Notes: generated by a model from the sequence alone, not told the origin. A DNA stretch of 64,000 bases from Oscillospiraceae bacterium (GCA_902362965.1 CABIYQ010000001.1:248001-312000), one strand, 5' to 3'; counted from the stretch's first letter, positions 15,580 through 24,995 are shown. Numbers and translations are program-made.

Positions 15580-17937
15580 ATGAAAAAATTAACAAGGGTT
15601 CTTGCCGCAGTAATGGCAATTCTTATATCAGCAGGTTCAACAGGCGTTTTTGCAGTAACAGCTGCGAAAGCACAAAAGGAAACTGTTTCTGTTTCACAGA
15701 ATTCCGAAGAAAAAAGCAGCGACGTAATAAAAGAAGAAACGGTATACGTGGTAGCTGATTCACAAGGTAATAAAAAAAATGTTATCGTTAGCGACTGGTT
15801 AGATAACAAAAGCGGTCTTTCCAGCATTAAAGATAAATCCGAGCTTAGCAATATTGAAAATGTTAAAGGCGATGAAAGTTTCCATATAAACAATGGTGAA
15901 GTTGAATGGAATGCACAGGGAGAAGATATTTATTATCAGGGAACTACAGATAAAGAGCTGCCGGTTTCAGTAAAACTGACTTATTATCTTGACGGAAATG
16001 AAATATCATCTGATGAACTTTTAGGAAAAAGCGGCAGAGTTACAGTTCGTTATGATTATGAAAATAATCAAAAAGTAACGGTAAAATATAAAGGCAAAAA
16101 TACGGATATGTATGTACCGTTTCTTATGATATCAGCATCCATACTTGACAGTGATAAATTCAGCAATATTGAAGTAACAAACGGACAGTATATTTCTGAC
16201 GGTGAAAGATTTATTATTACAGGTATGGCAGTTCCCGGATTATCAGAAAGTCTTGGATTGGATAAGCAAAAGGATAGTGATATAAATATTCCGGATTATT
16301 TTGAATTTTCTGCTGATGTAACTGATTTTTCTATTTCAACTTCATTTACCGTTGCAACTAACGAATTATTTTCTGGTATAGATATGGATGATGTTAATGA
16401 TATTGATGATTTAGATAAAAAAATAAGTGAAATGACCGATGCGGCCGAGAAGCTTACAGACGGTTCCTCAGAGCTTTATGATGGTATCAAATCTCTAATG
16501 GATGGTACTGGAACACTGGAAGACGGTATATCTCAGCTTTACAGCGGAACTTCTGAGCTTAACGACGGTGCTGGGGAGCTTGCATACGGTTCTGAAATAC
16601 TTGAAAACGGCGTAGGTTCGGTATCTGATGGAGCAGCAGCGTTGTATGAAGGAATAAATTCTGCAAAAACTGGTTCAGAAAATCTTGCGGAAGGAGCTAA
16701 GAGTTTATCTGAGGGATTTTCACCTATATTGGATGGTGCTTCAGCTTTGAATGACGGTGTTGAAGCAGTTCTGGAAGGTTCTAAACAAGTAGAATCAGGA
16801 GCTAAAAGCTTGTCGGAGGGAACATCTCAGTTGGAAAATGGTTCAAAAACATTATCTGAATCAGCATCAAAATTAGATGATGGCGTATCCGCAGTACAAA
16901 ACGGCGTTGAACAGCTTAAATCAGGAATGGAAGACGCCCTGGGCGGTATTGATCAGTTAAACAGCGGTGCAGAAAGTTTGTCAGGCGGTCTTGGAAATCT
17001 TTCGGATGGAATTGATCAGGCAAGTATTAGTCTTGACGAAACTATAAGCTATAATAGACAGGTTCTCGAAGGGCTAAAAGCGGTATATGAGCAGACACAA
17101 GATGAAAGTGTCGGTCAAATGATAGGTATTATGGAGCAGACTATTGCCGGACAGGAAGAAATTTCAGCTTCTATGAAAGACGGGGGCGCTTTAAAAGATG
17201 GTACGACTCAACTTATTGACGGAGCCTTTGCATTAAGTGATGGTATTGGTAATTTAGAGGAAGGATCATCAGCGCTTGCTGAAGGTGTAAATGACATTGA
17301 TGAGGCTTTATCAAGTTTAAAAGAGGGAAGTACACAAATTAGTAAAGGCAGCGACACACTATATAATTCTGTAATTAAGGTAAATAAAGGTGCATCAGAT
17401 TTAACTAATGGAACTAGCAATCTTACATCTGCTAATAATTCTTTAAAAGACGGTACTGAGGATTTAAAATCAGGAGTTAAACTTGCACAAGATGGTGCTG
17501 ATTCGCTTTATGCCGGCGCTGATTCACTGAAAAGTGGTCTTTCTCAGCTTAAGGAAGGCGGAAAAAATTTAAAAAACGGTACTGATACGCTTTATAATTC
17601 CATTGGAGCTTTAACAAGCGGTGCAGCAGCAGTATATGAAGGCAGCGGAAGTCTTATGGATGGTATGTATTCACTTAAAAGCGGAGTTTCGGAATTCTCT
17701 GATGGAACTAAAAAGCTTGAAAGCGGTTCAAAGGAATTGAAAGAGGGAATGGAAAAGTTTAAAAAAGAAGGAGTAGATAAAATATCACATGTATATAATG
17801 ATGATGTAAAAGAACTTATTGATAGAATTAAAAAGCTTACAGATCTTTCAAAAGAGTATAATAACTTCTCAGGAATTGAAAACAACATGGATGGTAAAGT
17901 AAAATTCATTTATACAATTGATGGTATTGAAGAATAA
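15580..17937 (+). CDS. Secreted X-X-X-Leu-X-X-Gly heptad-repeat protein
   Basis: 785 aa. Residues 1-30 are a signal peptide ending in an alanine-rich site. Residues 40-270 form a non-repetitive domain. From about 290 to 725 the sequence is built of seven-residue units of the form x-x-x-L-x-D/S-G, the 'xxxLxxG' repeat of YhgE/Pip-like proteins, predicted to form long helices. No C-terminal membrane segment is seen, so it should be released or held non-covalently. It starts at the ATG at 15580 with AAGGAGG; the frame extends upstream into the pump gene but that part is a shadow. Coexpression with the MMPL pump suggests a periplasm-equivalent partner such as an adaptor or sealing factor (inference). 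Confidence 0.85.
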   Translation: MKKLTRVLAAVMAILISAGSTGVFAVTAAKAQKETVSVSQNSEEKSSDVIKEETVYVVADSQGNKKNVIVSDWLDNKSGLSSIKDKSELSNIENVKGDESFHINNGEVEWNAQGEDIYYQGTTDKELPVSVKLTYYLDGNEISSDELLGKSGRVTVRYDYENNQKVTVKYKGKNTDMYVPFLMISASILDSDKFSNIEVTNGQYISDGERFIITGMAVPGLSESLGLDKQKDSDINIPDYFEFSADVTDFSISTSFTVATNELFSGIDMDDVNDIDDLDKKISEMTDAAEKLTDGSSELYDGIKSLMDGTGTLEDGISQLYSGTSELNDGAGELAYGSEILENGVGSVSDGAAALYEGINSAKTGSENLAEGAKSLSEGFSPILDGASALNDGVEAVLEGSKQVESGAKSLSEGTSQLENGSKTLSESASKLDDGVSAVQNGVEQLKSGMEDALGGIDQLNSGAESLSGGLGNLSDGIDQASISLDETISYNRQVLEGLKAVYEQTQDESVGQMIGIMEQTIAGQEEISASMKDGGALKDGTTQLIDGAFALSDGIGNLEEGSSALAEGVNDIDEALSSLKEGSTQISKGSDTLYNSVIKVNKGASDLTNGTSNLTSANNSLKDGTEDLKSGVKLAQDGADSLYAGADSLKSGLSQLKEGGKNLKNGTDTLYNSIGALTSGAAAVYEGSGSLMDGMYSLKSGVSEFSDGTKKLESGSKELKEGMEKFKKEGVDKISHVYNDDVKELIDRIKKLTDLSKEYNNFSGIENNMDGKVKFIYTIDGIEE

Positions 17938-17957
17938 ATATTAACATTATATTTTTA

Positions 17958-17990
17958 ATGCCCTTTGAATCTGATTGATTCAAAGGGCAT
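17958..17990. terminator. Hairpin between convergent genes
   Basis: Perfect 14-bp stem: ATGCCCTTTGAATC (17958-17971) and its complement (17977-17990) with a 5-nt loop, lying between the heptad-repeat gene and a convergent minus-strand gene. It lacks a clear U-run on either strand but the position suits a shared terminator. Confidence 0.6.
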
Positions 17991-17997
17991 TTAGTTA

Positions 17998-18294
17998 CTA
18001 TAGATCTTGTAAATCTGCAGCCGGAATATCATTTTCAATATTATCTCTAGCAAGATCATTATCAATAACCGGATAAATTGGCGATATAGGTTTTTCATGA
18101 TCGGATTTAATATTTTTTAAGGAAGTTGGTCTGGAGTGATATACTTTAAGTGATGGTGATGATGTTCCGGCTATGATAGGGTTAACATGTGTTTTACCGT
18201 GTTTAGCTTTACCTTGAATTTCCGGTACAGGTGAAACATCATTGTGTTTTTTTATATGTGTTCTTTCAGGACGTTTCATTCCTTGTTTTGACAT
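17998..18294 (-). CDS. Small hydrophilic protein, unknown
   Basis: 98 aa, basic at the N-terminus (K-R-P-E-R-T-H-I-K-K-H) and acidic at the C-terminus, rich in Pro, Ser and His, without signal peptide or membrane segment; it looks intrinsically disordered. The support for a real gene is a good GAGGTGATAAA ribosome binding site directly before the ATG and co-orientation with the DMT transporter 51 bp upstream. I recognise no family. Confidence 0.5.
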   Translation of the reverse strand: MSKQGMKRPERTHIKKHNDVSPVPEIQGKAKHGKTHVNPIIAGTSSPSLKVYHSRPTSLKNIKSDHEKPISPIYPVIDNDLARDNIENDIPAADLQDL

Positions 18295-18345
18295 ATTTTA
18301 TCACCTCAAATATATCATATCCATTTCATATAAATATATTCGGTT

Positions 18346-19224
18346 TTAGTTATAATTATCTCGATTCCTGTTATTTAAAACAAACATTATTACTGCTGAT
18401 ATAATTATAATAATATAGCCTATAATACTATACATATCAGGAATTTGCTGAAAAATAATCAGACCTAGTATTGCTGAAAAAATGATCTGAGTGTAATCAT
18501 ATACCGATATTTCTTTTGCTGGTGAACAGCGATATGCAGCAGTAATTGAAAACTGACCTGCGGCAGCCGTCAATCCTGCACATATTAGATAAATCATTTG
18601 TACTATAGTCATAGAATGAAAATTTATTAATAAATAGGGAAGTGTCACTAAACATGAAAATAAAGAAAAAAAGAATACAATAAACGTTCCATTTTCACCG
18701 TTTTGACCAAGATACCTAACCGTAGTATATGCAGCACCCGCTCCCATACCGCCTAAAAAACCGATAACGGCCGGAAAAAATTCCATACCTATAAATGTTG
18801 GTTTAATAATAAATAAACTTCCTAAAAAAGCAGAGATTACAATTATTACCTGAGTCAATGAAACCTTTTCTTTTAAAAATATTAAAGAAAAAATTATTGC
18901 AAAGAATGGTGACATTTTATTTAACATAGACGCATCAGACAAAACCATGTGGTCAACTGCATAAAAATTACATAATATTCCTATAGTTCCTGCAATTGAA
19001 CGGATAAAATGAAATTTAAGATTTCCCTTATGCCACTTGATTTCTACTTTATTTTTCTTTAAAAGAACAAAAGCAAACATCAATGCAATAAGATTTCTAA
19101 AAAAACTTTTCTGAACTGTAGGTATATCGCCGGAAAGACGTACAAAAGTGTTCATTAGCGCAAAACAAAATGCAGATACAATTATATAAAATATCCCTAA
19201 GTATTTTCTATTTATTTTTATCAT
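18346..19224 (-). CDS. DMT-superfamily (EamA) transporter
   Basis: 292 aa with ten hydrophobic segments arranged as two five-helix EamA halves: half one from about 5 to 140 including N-T-F-V-R-L and F-F-R-N-L, half two from about 148 to 285 with G-A-A-Y-T-T-V-R-Y-L and the family's P-A-K-E-I-S-V-Y-D-Y-T turn. EamA carriers export or import small metabolites; the substrate cannot be deduced. It begins three bases after the tyrS stop, so it is translated from the same T-box-controlled mRNA; an amino-acid-linked role is possible but unproven. Confidence 0.85.
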   Translation of the reverse strand: MIKINRKYLGIFYIIVSAFCFALMNTFVRLSGDIPTVQKSFFRNLIALMFAFVLLKKNKVEIKWHKGNLKFHFIRSIAGTIGILCNFYAVDHMVLSDASMLNKMSPFFAIIFSLIFLKEKVSLTQVIIVISAFLGSLFIIKPTFIGMEFFPAVIGFLGGMGAGAAYTTVRYLGQNGENGTFIVFFFSLFSCLVTLPYLLINFHSMTIVQMIYLICAGLTAAAGQFSITAAYRCSPAKEISVYDYTQIIFSAILGLIIFQQIPDMYSIIGYIIIIISAVIMFVLNNRNRDNYN

Positions 19225-19227
19225 AAT

Positions 19228-20445
19228 TTATGCCTTAACAGCTTTATGAAATACTTTTTTACCTTTTCTTATAATTATCTCATTTGACAAATCAATTTTT
19301 ACAGTGGGATCAATTATTTTAGTATCATTAACAGAAATTCCTCCCTGCTGAACAAGTCTTCTTCCTTCCCCGTTAGAAGATGCAAGTCCTGTTTTTACAA
19401 GTAAAGTCAGTATTCCAATCTCATTGTTTTCCAGCTCATCTGCATTAATACTGGTAGTAGGCATATTTTCACTGTTTCCTGCACCGGAAAAAACATCTCT
19501 TGCGGCTTTAATACACTTATCGGCTTCTTCGCTGCCATGGACTAATTTGGTCAACTCATAAGCCAATATTTCTTTAGCCTTATTAAGCTCTGCACCTTTC
19601 ATTGTTCTTTCCATATTTTCAATTTCTTCAATAGGTACAAAGGTCAGCATTTTAAGACACTTAATAACATCGTTGTCATCAACATTTCTCCAGTACTGGA
19701 AGAAATCATAAGGTGAAGTTTTTTCAGGATCAAGCCATACAGCGCCTTTTTCTGTTTTACCCATTTTTTTACCTTCAGAATTAAGCAGAAGAGTAATAGT
19801 CATTGCATAGGCGTCCTTACCAAGTTTCTTTCTGATAAGCTCCGTTCCGCCAAGCATATTAGCCCACTGATCGTCACCGCCGAACTGCATATTACAACCG
19901 TAATCTGTATAGAGCTTATAAAAGTCATAGCTTTGCATAATCATATAATTAAATTCAAGGAAAGTAAGACCTCTTTCCATTCTTTGCTTATAACACTCAA
20001 ATGTAAGCATTTTATTAACACTAAAATGTGCTCCAACTTCACGCAAAATATCAACATAATTTAGATCAAGAAGCCAGTCACCGTTATTTACAACTAAAGC
20101 CTTTCCGTCTGAAAAGTCAATAAATCTGCTCATTTGTTTTTTAAAACATTCAACGTTATGATTTATTGTTTCTTTTGTCATCATTTTTCTCATATCAGTT
20201 TTTCCTGACGGATCACCTATCATTGCAGTACCGCCTCCAAGAAGAGCGATAGGTTTATTTCCTGCCATTTGAAGTCTTTTCATAAGGCACAGAGCCATAA
20301 AATGTCCAACATGAAGAGAATCGGCAGTAGGATCAAAACCAATATAGAATGTTGCTTTTCCATTGTTTATAAGTTCTTTGATTTCGTCTTCGTCAGTAAG
20401 CTGCGCTAAAAGACCTCTTCTTTTAAGTTCTTCAAATAATGTCAT
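19228..20445 (-). CDS. tyrS: Tyrosyl-tRNA synthetase
   Basis: A 405-aa class I aminoacyl-tRNA synthetase charging tRNA-Tyr in the cytoplasm. The adenylate-binding H-V-G-H (HIGH-like) motif lies near residue 46, preceded by G-F-D-P-T-A-D-S-L; G-G-D-D-Q-W near 194; and the KMSKS-type K-M-G-K-T near 230. The C-terminal 60 residues are an S4 RNA-binding domain (L-V-x-x-G-L-A-S-S-N-G-E-G-R-R-L-V-Q-Q-G-G). The length suits the TyrS type. A tyrosine T-box leader precedes it, so expression should rise when uncharged tRNA-Tyr accumulates. Confidence 0.96.
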   Translation of the reverse strand: MTLFEELKRRGLLAQLTDEDEIKELINNGKATFYIGFDPTADSLHVGHFMALCLMKRLQMAGNKPIALLGGGTAMIGDPSGKTDMRKMMTKETINHNVECFKKQMSRFIDFSDGKALVVNNGDWLLDLNYVDILREVGAHFSVNKMLTFECYKQRMERGLTFLEFNYMIMQSYDFYKLYTDYGCNMQFGGDDQWANMLGGTELIRKKLGKDAYAMTITLLLNSEGKKMGKTEKGAVWLDPEKTSPYDFFQYWRNVDDNDVIKCLKMLTFVPIEEIENMERTMKGAELNKAKEILAYELTKLVHGSEEADKCIKAARDVFSGAGNSENMPTTSINADELENNEIGILTLLVKTGLASSNGEGRRLVQQGGISVNDTKIIDPTVKIDLSNEIIIRKGKKVFHKAVKA

Positions 20446-20461
20446 TTTTTCTAAATCCTTT

Positions 20462-20712
20462 CAATAATAAAATAAGTCCTCCAATGAGCATATACTCATC
20501 AGAGGACGATAATTTTTTACCGTGGTACCACCTCAGTTTATCGAATAAAAACCCGACCTTAAAACGCTTTAACGGGCGTACCCGAATAATCCTACTTTTA
20601 TTTCAGATTATCAGTTCAGGGGCGTATTCGTCAGTTTATGAATATCCTTTTTCACCAACCAAGGATTCTCTGAAAATCATAGATAAAGACTACTATTCCC
20701 ATCATTACTTTT
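20462..20712 (-). promoter_or_regulatory. Tyrosine-specific T-box leader
   Basis: On the minus strand between the promoter and tyrS. The T-box sequence GAGGTGGTACCACGG occupies 20534-20520. The tyrosine specifier UAC can be placed at 20626-20624 in the stem I bulge. The intrinsic terminator is a GTCCTC...GAGGAC hairpin (20507-20476) followed by a U-rich run (20475-20462). Uncharged tRNA-Tyr would stabilise the antiterminator and allow transcription into tyrS and the DMT gene. Confidence 0.9.
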
Positions 20713-20718
20713 TTATTA

Positions 20719-20747
20719 TGTTAGCATATAAAACAGATATTGTCAAG
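20719..20747 (-). promoter_or_regulatory. Promoter of the tyrS T-box transcript
   Basis: Minus strand TTGACA (20747-20742), 17-bp spacer, TAACAT (20724-20719), directly before the T-box stem I. Confidence 0.65.
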
Positions 20748-20768
20748 ATAACAAAAAATATTTTTTAC

Positions 20769-21419
20769 TCAGACACCGTATATATTTCTATATTCTATCA
20801 TTTTATCAAGATATTCTTTACCCGGAATTATATCATTTTTTATAGCGTCAATGATATCTTCCATTGTAACAATAGAGTATACATTTATACCAAAATCCTT
20901 CTTAACTTCCTGAACTGCCGATAATTCGCCCTTTCCTTTTTCCATTCTGTCAACCGAAATTATTAATGCTGTAATATCCACATCAGCTTGTTCTTTAAGA
21001 AGGGGTAAAACAGTTCTTATAGCAGTGCCTGCGGTAATTACATCTTCAATTATTGCGATTTTTTCACCATCTTCCATTTTACGTCCAACAATGACGCCGC
21101 CTTCACCATGGTCTTTAGCTTCTTTTCTGTCAAAAGCATAATTTACATCAATACCGTATTTATTAAACAAAGCAATACTGCATGCAGTTGCAAGGGGAAT
21201 ACCCTTATATGCAGGTCCAAAAAGTGTATCAACCTGAACATTATTTTCTTTAATACATTGAGCATAATATTCTCCAAGACGTGCCAGCTGCGCACCGGTG
21301 TTATAGTTTCCGGTATTTACAAAATACGGAGCTTTTCTTCCGCTTTTAAGAGTAAAATCGCCAAAAGTAAGAACTCCGCTTTCTACCATAAATTTAATAA
21401 AGCTTTCTTTGTAATTCAT
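20769..21419 (-). CDS. pyrE: Orotate phosphoribosyltransferase
   Basis: 216 aa. Converts orotate and PRPP to OMP in pyrimidine synthesis. The PRPP-binding signature I-I-E-D-V-I-T-A-G-T-A-I-R is at about residue 120, the S-G-R-K-A-P-Y-F substrate segment near 26, and the flexible catalytic loop K-D-H-G-E-G-G near 102. Ribosome binding site is GGAGGAC eight bases before the ATG. It follows nadE by 44 bp, with a long palindrome in the gap. No other pyr gene is adjacent and no PyrR-type attenuator is apparent. Confidence 0.94.
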   Translation of the reverse strand: MNYKESFIKFMVESGVLTFGDFTLKSGRKAPYFVNTGNYNTGAQLARLGEYYAQCIKENNVQVDTLFGPAYKGIPLATACSIALFNKYGIDVNYAFDRKEAKDHGEGGVIVGRKMEDGEKIAIIEDVITAGTAIRTVLPLLKEQADVDITALIISVDRMEKGKGELSAVQEVKKDFGINVYSIVTMEDIIDAIKNDIIPGKEYLDKMIEYRNIYGV

Positions 21420-21440
21420 ATTTAGTCCTCCATTTATGTA

Positions 21441-21470
21441 TAATTAATACGGTAATTACCGTATTAATTA
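21441..21470. repeat. Perfect 30-bp palindrome between nadE and pyrE
   Basis: TAATTAATACGGTAA followed exactly by its reverse complement. It overlaps the nadE stop codon (21464-21466) and ends 22 bp before the pyrE start. As RNA it forms a stem with at most a four-base loop; as DNA it is a fully symmetric operator-like site. There is no U-run typical of a terminator. Confidence 0.7.
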
Positions 21471-23383
21471 ATATTTTCAAGTTCTGACAGCCAAACATTA
21501 ACTGATGCGTCACTTGGCATTCTGAAATCACTTCTGGGCGATAAGGCAACGCTTCCTATCTTTGGACCATCCGGAAGACAAGAACGTTTAAATTGCTGTG
21601 AAAAGAAACGTTTATAAAATATTTTTTCCCATTTTAATATGGTATTTTCATCGTATTGTCCCTTAAATGCCAAAAGAGCGATTCTAAATATTTTTTCAGG
21701 TGAAAACCCGAATCTGACCATGTAATAAAGAAAAAAATCATGTAATTCATAAGGTCCTACCAGATCTTCAGTTTTTTGAGAAATAATACCATTTTCATCA
21801 GGCGGAAGCAATTCAGGACTTACCGGGGTATCCAAAATGTCATATAGAGTGTTTTTTAATTCGTTTTCGGAACAATCCGCTTCATACTTGACCAGATATC
21901 TAACTAGGGTTTTAGGAATAGATGCATTCACCGCATACATTGACATATGATCGCCATTGTATGTTGACCAGCCAAGTGCAAGTTCAGATAAATCGCCTGT
22001 CCCGATGACCAATCCATTATTTTGATTGGCAATATCCATTAATATCTGTGTTCTTTCTCTTGCCTGAGAATTTTCATAGGTAACATCATGATTATTAATG
22101 TCGTGACCAATATCTGAAAAATGTTGAATTACGCTGTTTCTAATATTTATCTCTTTAAGTGTTGCTCCGTATTGTTCAGCAAGCTTGCATGCATTGCTGT
22201 AAGTTCGATCTGTAGTACCGAAACAAGGCATTGTCACAGCAATAATATCCTTTGGATTTAAATTAAGGTGTTTAAATGCGTTTACGGTTACAATAAGGGC
22301 AAGAGTTGAGTCAAGTCCGCCGGATAATCCTATAATTGCATTATTACAATTAGTATGTTTAATTCTCTTAGCAAGACCGATTGACTGCATAGCCGATATC
22401 TCTTTACATCTAGAGTGAATATCTTCGACAGATAACGGAACAAATGGGGTAGGAGAGATTTTATTATTTATTTGTACATCATGCATTTTAATGTCAAATG
22501 GAATTTTAATATATTTTTCGTTCTCCATTAATGATGATTTCTGAAATGTATTTGAACGTTTTCTTTCTGATTCAATTTTTTGAAGATCTGTATCAAAAAT
22601 AATTATTCCATTGGAAAATCTTTCTGATTCAACTGATAATGCTCCATTTTCCGATATAATACTATGTCCTGAATAAACCATGTCTGTTGTTGATTCGCCT
22701 ATACCAGCATTGGCATACATATAAGTGCACAGTAAACTTCCTGATTGTGCTTTAACTATAATTCTTCTGTAATCTGATTTTCCGATTATATCATTACTCG
22801 CAGATAAATTTACAATAATGTTAGCGCCTTCTTTAGCGAGCATAATGGAAGGAGAATCTGTAACCCACAAATCTTCACAGATTTCAATTCCAAAAATAAA
22901 TTCAGGCATATTCTTACAATTAAAAATATAGTTTGTTCCTATAGGAACAGACTTACCATAAAATATAGTTTGAGAATTTTTTATACCCGGAGTAAAATGT
23001 CTTGCTTCATAAAATTCAGAATAGTTTGGAATATTTTTTTTAGTAATTAAAGCTAACAACTTTCCCTTTTGAAAAACAGCAGCGCAATTATAAATTTTAC
23101 CTTCAAAAGAATAAGGAAGACCGACAATATTTATCATATCGTAATCAGCGGTATCGTTTATAATTTTATTTAAAGAAAGAGCGGCTGAATCAAGTAAAGC
23201 TTTTTGAAAAAACAAATCACCGCAGGTATATCCGGTTATAGAAAGTTCCGGAAAAGAACACAGCATAACCCCGGCTTCATGTGCATCTTTTATCATATTT
23301 ATAATACAACCTGCATTATATTCACAATCTGCAACTTTTAAATCCGGAGTAGCGCATGCAATTTTAACAAAACCATGTTTCAT
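21464..23383 (-). CDS. nadE: Glutamine-dependent NAD+ synthetase
   Basis: 639 aa, two domains. Residues 1-270 are a nitrilase-like glutaminase with the catalytic triad visible as F-P-E-L-S (Glu near 46), a K-K-N-I-P lysine near 115 and G-I-E-I-C-E-D (Cys near 172). Residues 330-600 are the NAD synthetase domain with the ATP-binding S-G-G-L-D-S-T pyrophosphatase loop near 357 and G-T-G-D-L-S-E-L-A-L-G-W near 465. It makes NAD from deamido-NAD using ammonia channelled from glutamine. The start ATG has AGAGGTATCCAAT upstream. Length matches the long bacterial form. Confidence 0.95.
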   Translation of the reverse strand: MKHGFVKIACATPDLKVADCEYNAGCIINMIKDAHEAGVMLCSFPELSITGYTCGDLFFQKALLDSAALSLNKIINDTADYDMINIVGLPYSFEGKIYNCAAVFQKGKLLALITKKNIPNYSEFYEARHFTPGIKNSQTIFYGKSVPIGTNYIFNCKNMPEFIFGIEICEDLWVTDSPSIMLAKEGANIIVNLSASNDIIGKSDYRRIIVKAQSGSLLCTYMYANAGIGESTTDMVYSGHSIISENGALSVESERFSNGIIIFDTDLQKIESERKRSNTFQKSSLMENEKYIKIPFDIKMHDVQINNKISPTPFVPLSVEDIHSRCKEISAMQSIGLAKRIKHTNCNNAIIGLSGGLDSTLALIVTVNAFKHLNLNPKDIIAVTMPCFGTTDRTYSNACKLAEQYGATLKEINIRNSVIQHFSDIGHDINNHDVTYENSQARERTQILMDIANQNNGLVIGTGDLSELALGWSTYNGDHMSMYAVNASIPKTLVRYLVKYEADCSENELKNTLYDILDTPVSPELLPPDENGIISQKTEDLVGPYELHDFFLYYMVRFGFSPEKIFRIALLAFKGQYDENTILKWEKIFYKRFFSQQFKRSCLPDGPKIGSVALSPRSDFRMPSDASVNVWLSELENIN

Positions 23384-23462
23384 ATTGGATACCTCTTAAT
23401 AAATTCAATAATCATATATATTATAACCTAAATAAAAACAATATGCAAGAAAAAATTAACTT

Positions 23463-24995
23463 TTATTTGTATAATTTTAAAGATTTTTTAAATTTAACAA
23501 ATAAAATAATCTCTGCAATTTTTATATATATTGTTTTTAAACATAACCATAAGACTATAAAGCACGCTGGAATAATTATTATATCTCCATATTTAGTATA
23601 AAATGTTATATTACTATTTGTATAAATATCAGCTGAAACAGTGTCAGAACAATTTATATTTGTTTTTTCAATTACTTCGCCATTTGCAGATATGACAGAA
23701 GATACCCCTGTATTTGTACAGTTAATTACATATTTTTTATTTTCAACTGCTCTTAAAATTGAATGTGAATGGTGTTGGTAAAGAGGTATCTTTCTTCCAA
23801 GCCAAGAATCGTTTGTCAGTATAACAATTGCTTCAGCGCCTAGAGCCGAATTTTTAGATATATGATCCGGAAATATTGATTCAAAACAAATACCGCATCC
23901 TAATTTACCTATTTCTGTTTCAATTAAAATTGATTCATCTCCTTTAGTAAATGGATTTGATATAAATTGAATATTACTTTCAGTAAAAAATGGATTATAT
24001 TCTCCGAACGGTACTAAAATTTGTTTAAAATATATTTTTGAATATTGTTTATTGGGGTACGCTGCCGCACAGGCATTATATTGGTATTCTCCTTTATTGT
24101 ACTGAGCGCCGAATAATATAGTTATATTTTTTTCATTACAAAATTCAAAAAGCTTTTGTTTTAATAAATTATTTTCAAATATACCTCTTGATAATGCAGT
24201 TTCAGGATAAATAACTAATTTAGTGTTATTATCTAAATTTTTATCCGTCAATTTTAAATATTTATCTAAAATGTCTTCCGGCGCTGTATTCCATTTTTCT
24301 TTTTTTGAAAAATTACCCTGTACCAATAAAACATTTTCAGCTTCACTGTTATTTTGTGTACCTTGAATAATTATTTCTCCAGCAATAGTATTTAACAAAT
24401 ATATATTTAATGCAAAAATTAAAAATATATATGATTTTTTCTTTTTATAAATAAAAAAACAAGCAATCATAAAATTAATTAATAATATTAGGAAAGTAAT
24501 AAATAATCCGCCTAGAATACTTGCAGTTTGTATAAATTTTATATCTTTAACAACAATATTGCATAGTCTGTTCCAGGGAAATGCAAATGGGACGAATTGT
24601 CCTTGCAGCCATTCTCCAAATATATATAAAAAACTTAAAATTAAAATATCTGTAAATATATAATTTGTATTTTTATAAATAGTAAATGGAAGTATAAATA
24701 TTATTGATAATAAAATTGAAATAATTAATAGTAAAATAACTGATATAATAATTCCTAAATACTTATTTTCAAAATAATTAACTCCAATTGATAAAATCCA
24801 TATGTCTGAAATACAATAAAATATAAATGTAAAATTAAACAAAATTAATTTCGTATGGCATTTATATTTTAAAATTACATAAAAAACCGGTGAAATAGAA
24901 AAAAATATGGCAAACCATAAACAATTAATATTAAATGACAATGCTGATATTAGTCCAGACAACGCAGATATGCAAATACATTTATTCTTATTCAT
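23463..24995 (-). CDS. lnt: Apolipoprotein N-acyltransferase homologue
   Basis: 510 aa: about six N-terminal membrane helices (residues 1-210), an extracytoplasmic nitrilase-fold domain (about 220-470) and a final TM helix. The nitrilase catalytic residues are present: Glu in Y-P-E-T-A-L-S, Lys in F-K-Q-I-L-V-P-F-G-E, and Cys in C-F-E-S-I-F-P. Lnt N-acylates the lipid-modified cysteine of lipoproteins, and is textbook knowledge for Gram-negative and actinobacterial cells, less so for Firmicutes. Two lipoproteins encoded in this window could be substrates. The gene is 80 bp upstream of nadE in the same orientation. Confidence 0.82.
   Translation of the reverse strand: MNKNKCICISALSGLISALSFNINCLWFAIFFSISPVFYVILKYKCHTKLILFNFTFIFYCISDIWILSIGVNYFENKYLGIIISVILLLIISILLSIIFILPFTIYKNTNYIFTDILILSFLYIFGEWLQGQFVPFAFPWNRLCNIVVKDIKFIQTASILGGLFITFLILLINFMIACFFIYKKKKSYIFLIFALNIYLLNTIAGEIIIQGTQNNSEAENVLLVQGNFSKKEKWNTAPEDILDKYLKLTDKNLDNNTKLVIYPETALSRGIFENNLLKQKLFEFCNEKNITILFGAQYNKGEYQYNACAAAYPNKQYSKIYFKQILVPFGEYNPFFTESNIQFISNPFTKGDESILIETEIGKLGCGICFESIFPDHISKNSALGAEAIVILTNDSWLGRKIPLYQHHSHSILRAVENKKYVINCTNTGVSSVISANGEVIEKTNINCSDTVSADIYTNSNITFYTKYGDIIIIPACFIVLWLCLKTIYIKIAEIILFVKFKKSLKLYK

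Noticed and set aside
16430..17800. Regular repeats that might suggest a CRISPR array or tandem DNA repeat
   Set aside because: The periodicity is 21 bases and is at the protein level (seven-residue units); the DNA units diverge and no spacers exist.
17208..17909. Several antisense frames opposite the heptad-repeat gene
   Set aside because: They come from the regular Leu/Gly/Ser codon pattern of the repeats; no ribosome binding sites.
20439..20924. Plus-strand frame across the T-box leader
   Set aside because: Overlaps the tyrS T-box and the end of pyrE on the other strand; its product has no coherent pattern.
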